Positions 4,882-5,773 of a stretch of DNA of 5,773 bases are shown here, one piece after another. Origin of the DNA: Candidatus Aenigmatarchaeota archaeon (lineage in GTDB: Archaea; Aenigmatarchaeota; Aenigmatarchaeia; QMZP01); the NCBI GenBank assembly GCA_030672885.1, contig DAOVFN010000053.1, positions 1-5,773 of the forward strand, given 5' to 3'. The notes beneath the pieces are model-generated. The model had not been told where the DNA came from. It did not search any database and worked only from the letters and a program-made list of their open reading frames with translations. The position numbers were made by a program, and so were the translations under genes. Within the stretch, counting starts at the first letter, position 1. Every line of letters starts with the position of its first letter.

Positions 4882-5457
4882 TCACTCTTTGGGCGCTCTG
4901 GGTAGCGGTTTTATAAACGCTTGGTCTATGAATTCCCTTGCCTTGTCTATGCCCATATGGGTATATATAGTGGTGGTCTCTATCCTCTCGTGACCGAGCA
5001 TGTTCTGGATTATGTTGAGGGGGACCCCGCTGTTCTGGAGGTGCGTGGCGTAGCTGTGCCTTAGTGTATGGGGGTGGACCTCCTCATATTTGCGCACGTT
5101 AGCGGCTTCAGCATAACCCTTGACTATCCTTCTGATGTGCCTGTCAGATATGGTTCCCTCACTTCCTCTGCCATCAAAGAGAAAGCCCCTCTTGCCCTCG
5201 ATAAAGTCCTTCAATTCATTGGAGAAGCCATCAGGAACAGGCACATATCGGTCCTTCTTTTCCTTGCCATGGACCACCTTGACTGTGTTGTTTATCATGT
5301 CTATATCATCTGTGCGGAGGGCTCTGGCCTCATTGTTCTTTAGACCGAGATAGTACATGCACTTCAGTAAGATGTTGTCTCTTGGTATCGTTTCCGAGAC
5401 ACAGAACAATGAGGCAATCTCTTCTGACGAAAGGATTCGGGGGATTCTCCTTCTCAC
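4882..5457 (-). CDS. Tyrosine recombinase/integrase, catalytic domain only (191 aa)
   Basis: This is a XerC/D-like (phage integrase family) catalytic domain, which cuts and rejoins DNA through a tyrosine. It opens at RRIPRILSSEEIASL, the usual start of the catalytic half. Recognisable active-site residues are Lys65 (HGKEKKDR), His130 and Arg133 (HPHTLRHSYATHL), His156 (LGH) and Tyr165 (IYTHM). The first catalytic Arg, normally in GLRxSE, is Lys40 here (GLKNNE, codon AAG at 5340-5338), which would be expected to lower or abolish activity. The N-terminal core-binding domain is missing: typical enzymes have about 280-300 residues. The start is GTG, supported by GGGTGA six bases upstream and by an in-frame TGA just before it, so the ORF cannot be longer. 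It overlaps the preceding stop as GTGA and is probably translationally coupled. It ends with TGA. Likely part of an integrated element. Confidence 0.92.
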   Translation of the reverse strand: MRRRIPRILSSEEIASLFCVSETIPRDNILLKCMYYLGLKNNEARALRTDDIDMINNTVKVVHGKEKKDRYVPVPDGFSNELKDFIEGKRGFLFDGRGSEGTISDRHIRRIVKGYAEAANVRKYEEVHPHTLRHSYATHLQNSGVPLNIIQNMLGHERIETTTIYTHMGIDKAREFIDQAFIKPLPRAPKE

Positions 5458-5660
5458 TTCTTTTCACCCTTCTTCTCTTCCCAGCTACTTACAAGAGACC
5501 TCAGTTCATCCGAGTTAATGTGCTTGATGATTTTGTCAAAACCAAGTTGTTTGTAACTCTTTTCGAACCAATTAACCATATCTCCTTCATTGAATGCTAC
5601 CTCTTTCCTTGGGTCGCTTTTCAGGAACTCTTCTATAGCTTTACCGGATACGGTTTTCAT
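5454..5660 (-). CDS. Hypothetical 68-aa protein overlapping the recombinase
   Basis: I recognise no family with confidence. It is a small, mostly helical, charged protein with no membrane helix. Helices are likely at about 6-15, 26-36 and 45-60, and the C-terminus is rich in Lys and Glu (EEKKGEKK). The segment INSDELRSLVSSWEEKKG (about 46-63) loosely resembles the end of the helical core-binding domain of tyrosine recombinases, which the downstream gene lacks. It could therefore be a separate DNA-binding partner, an excisionase-like regulator or a remnant. The ATG at 5660 is chosen because it follows the upstream stop by 16 bases with a GGGGTTAT stretch before it. An earlier in-frame ATG at 5705 would lie inside the upstream gene. 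Two sampled lines (5461-5580) are about 38% G+C. The stop overlaps the recombinase GTG. Confidence 0.6.
   Translation of the reverse strand: MKTVSGKAIEEFLKSDPRKEVAFNEGDMVNWFEKSYKQLGFDKIIKHINSDELRSLVSSWEEKKGEKK
5464..5469 (-). promoter_or_regulatory. Ribosome binding site GGGTGA for the recombinase
   Basis: GGGTGA lies six bases before the GTG start at 5457, inside the end of the 68-aa gene. Together with the 4-base overlap it supports the GTG start and coupled translation. Confidence 0.65.
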
Positions 5661-5676
5661 AATAACCCCAACCGCA

Positions 5677-5773
5677 TCAAAACAACTCCTCCATGATTCT
5701 GTCATAGCTTTCTTGTACAGAATCCATTCCTGGTGTTCCGTATACGTCTATAGTTGTCCTTATTGTTGAATGA
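5677..5773 (-). CDS. Partial ORF, C-terminus of a small unknown protein
   Basis: The frame enters from the right edge and gives 31 residues, HSTIRTTIDVYGTPG then MDSVQESYDRIMEELF, before TGA at 5679-5677. The start lies beyond the window. The short beta-like TIRTTIDV followed by an amphipathic helix might suit a small DNA-binding or antitoxin-type protein, but this is a guess. It ends 16 bases before the 68-aa gene on the same strand, so the two and the recombinase probably form one transcription unit whose promoter is outside the window. Confidence 0.5.
   Translation of the reverse strand, partial: HSTIRTTIDVYGTPGMDSVQESYDRIMEELF

Noticed and set aside
5661..5705. ATG at 5705 as start of the 68-aa gene (83-aa version)
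   Set aside because: It lies inside the upstream ORF in another frame with no good ribosome site; the ATG at 5660 follows the upstream stop at normal spacing.

Overview
The window looks archaeal. TATA-type promoter boxes sit about 25-30 or about 40-45 bases before start codons. Ribosome binding sites are of the GGTGA/AGGAG type, arginine is largely coded by AGG/AGA, ATA is a common isoleucine codon, and the lipoprotein signal ends in SGCTQ as in many euryarchaeal lipoproteins. I cannot place the organism more closely. There is no rRNA, tRNA or CRISPR array.

Layout, left to right. (1) 1-1506, minus: the N-terminal half of a UPF0182/COG1615 multi-pass membrane protein, cut by the window edge. 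(2) 1547-2137, minus: an AT-richer, highly charged orphan protein with its own TATA box and GGTGAT ribosome site. (3) 2233-2727, minus: a membrane-anchored DUF192 protein. (4) 2728-2778: a 51-base divergent promoter with two interleaved TATA boxes. (5) 2779-3138, plus: two very small membrane proteins (67 and 47 aa) in an operon. (6) 3153-4286, minus: a lipoprotein with a CehA/McbA-like PHP domain that has lost most of its metal ligands, converging on the small operon with a 14-base gap. (7) 4287-4570: a non-coding stretch with a possible ten-codon leader ORF and a 128-base block of about 16% G+C rich in TATATA elements. (8) 4571-4810, minus: a two-helix membrane protein with three cysteines in its loop. 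(9) 4882-5773, minus: three tightly packed ORFs ending in a tyrosine recombinase that has only the catalytic domain.

Most of the recognisable genes act in or outside the membrane (UPF0182, DUF192, lipoprotein, three mini membrane proteins). No shared pathway can be proven. The recombinase cluster looks like part of an integrated element: it has overlapping genes, all its stops are TGA whereas the other genes nearly all use TAG, and the 68-aa ORF is AT-rich. The most unusual points are the degenerate PHP lipoprotein, the Arg-to-Lys change at the first catalytic position of the recombinase, the AT-rich repeat block, and a recurring leaderless promoter geometry. I found no convincing complete new defence or metabolic system.
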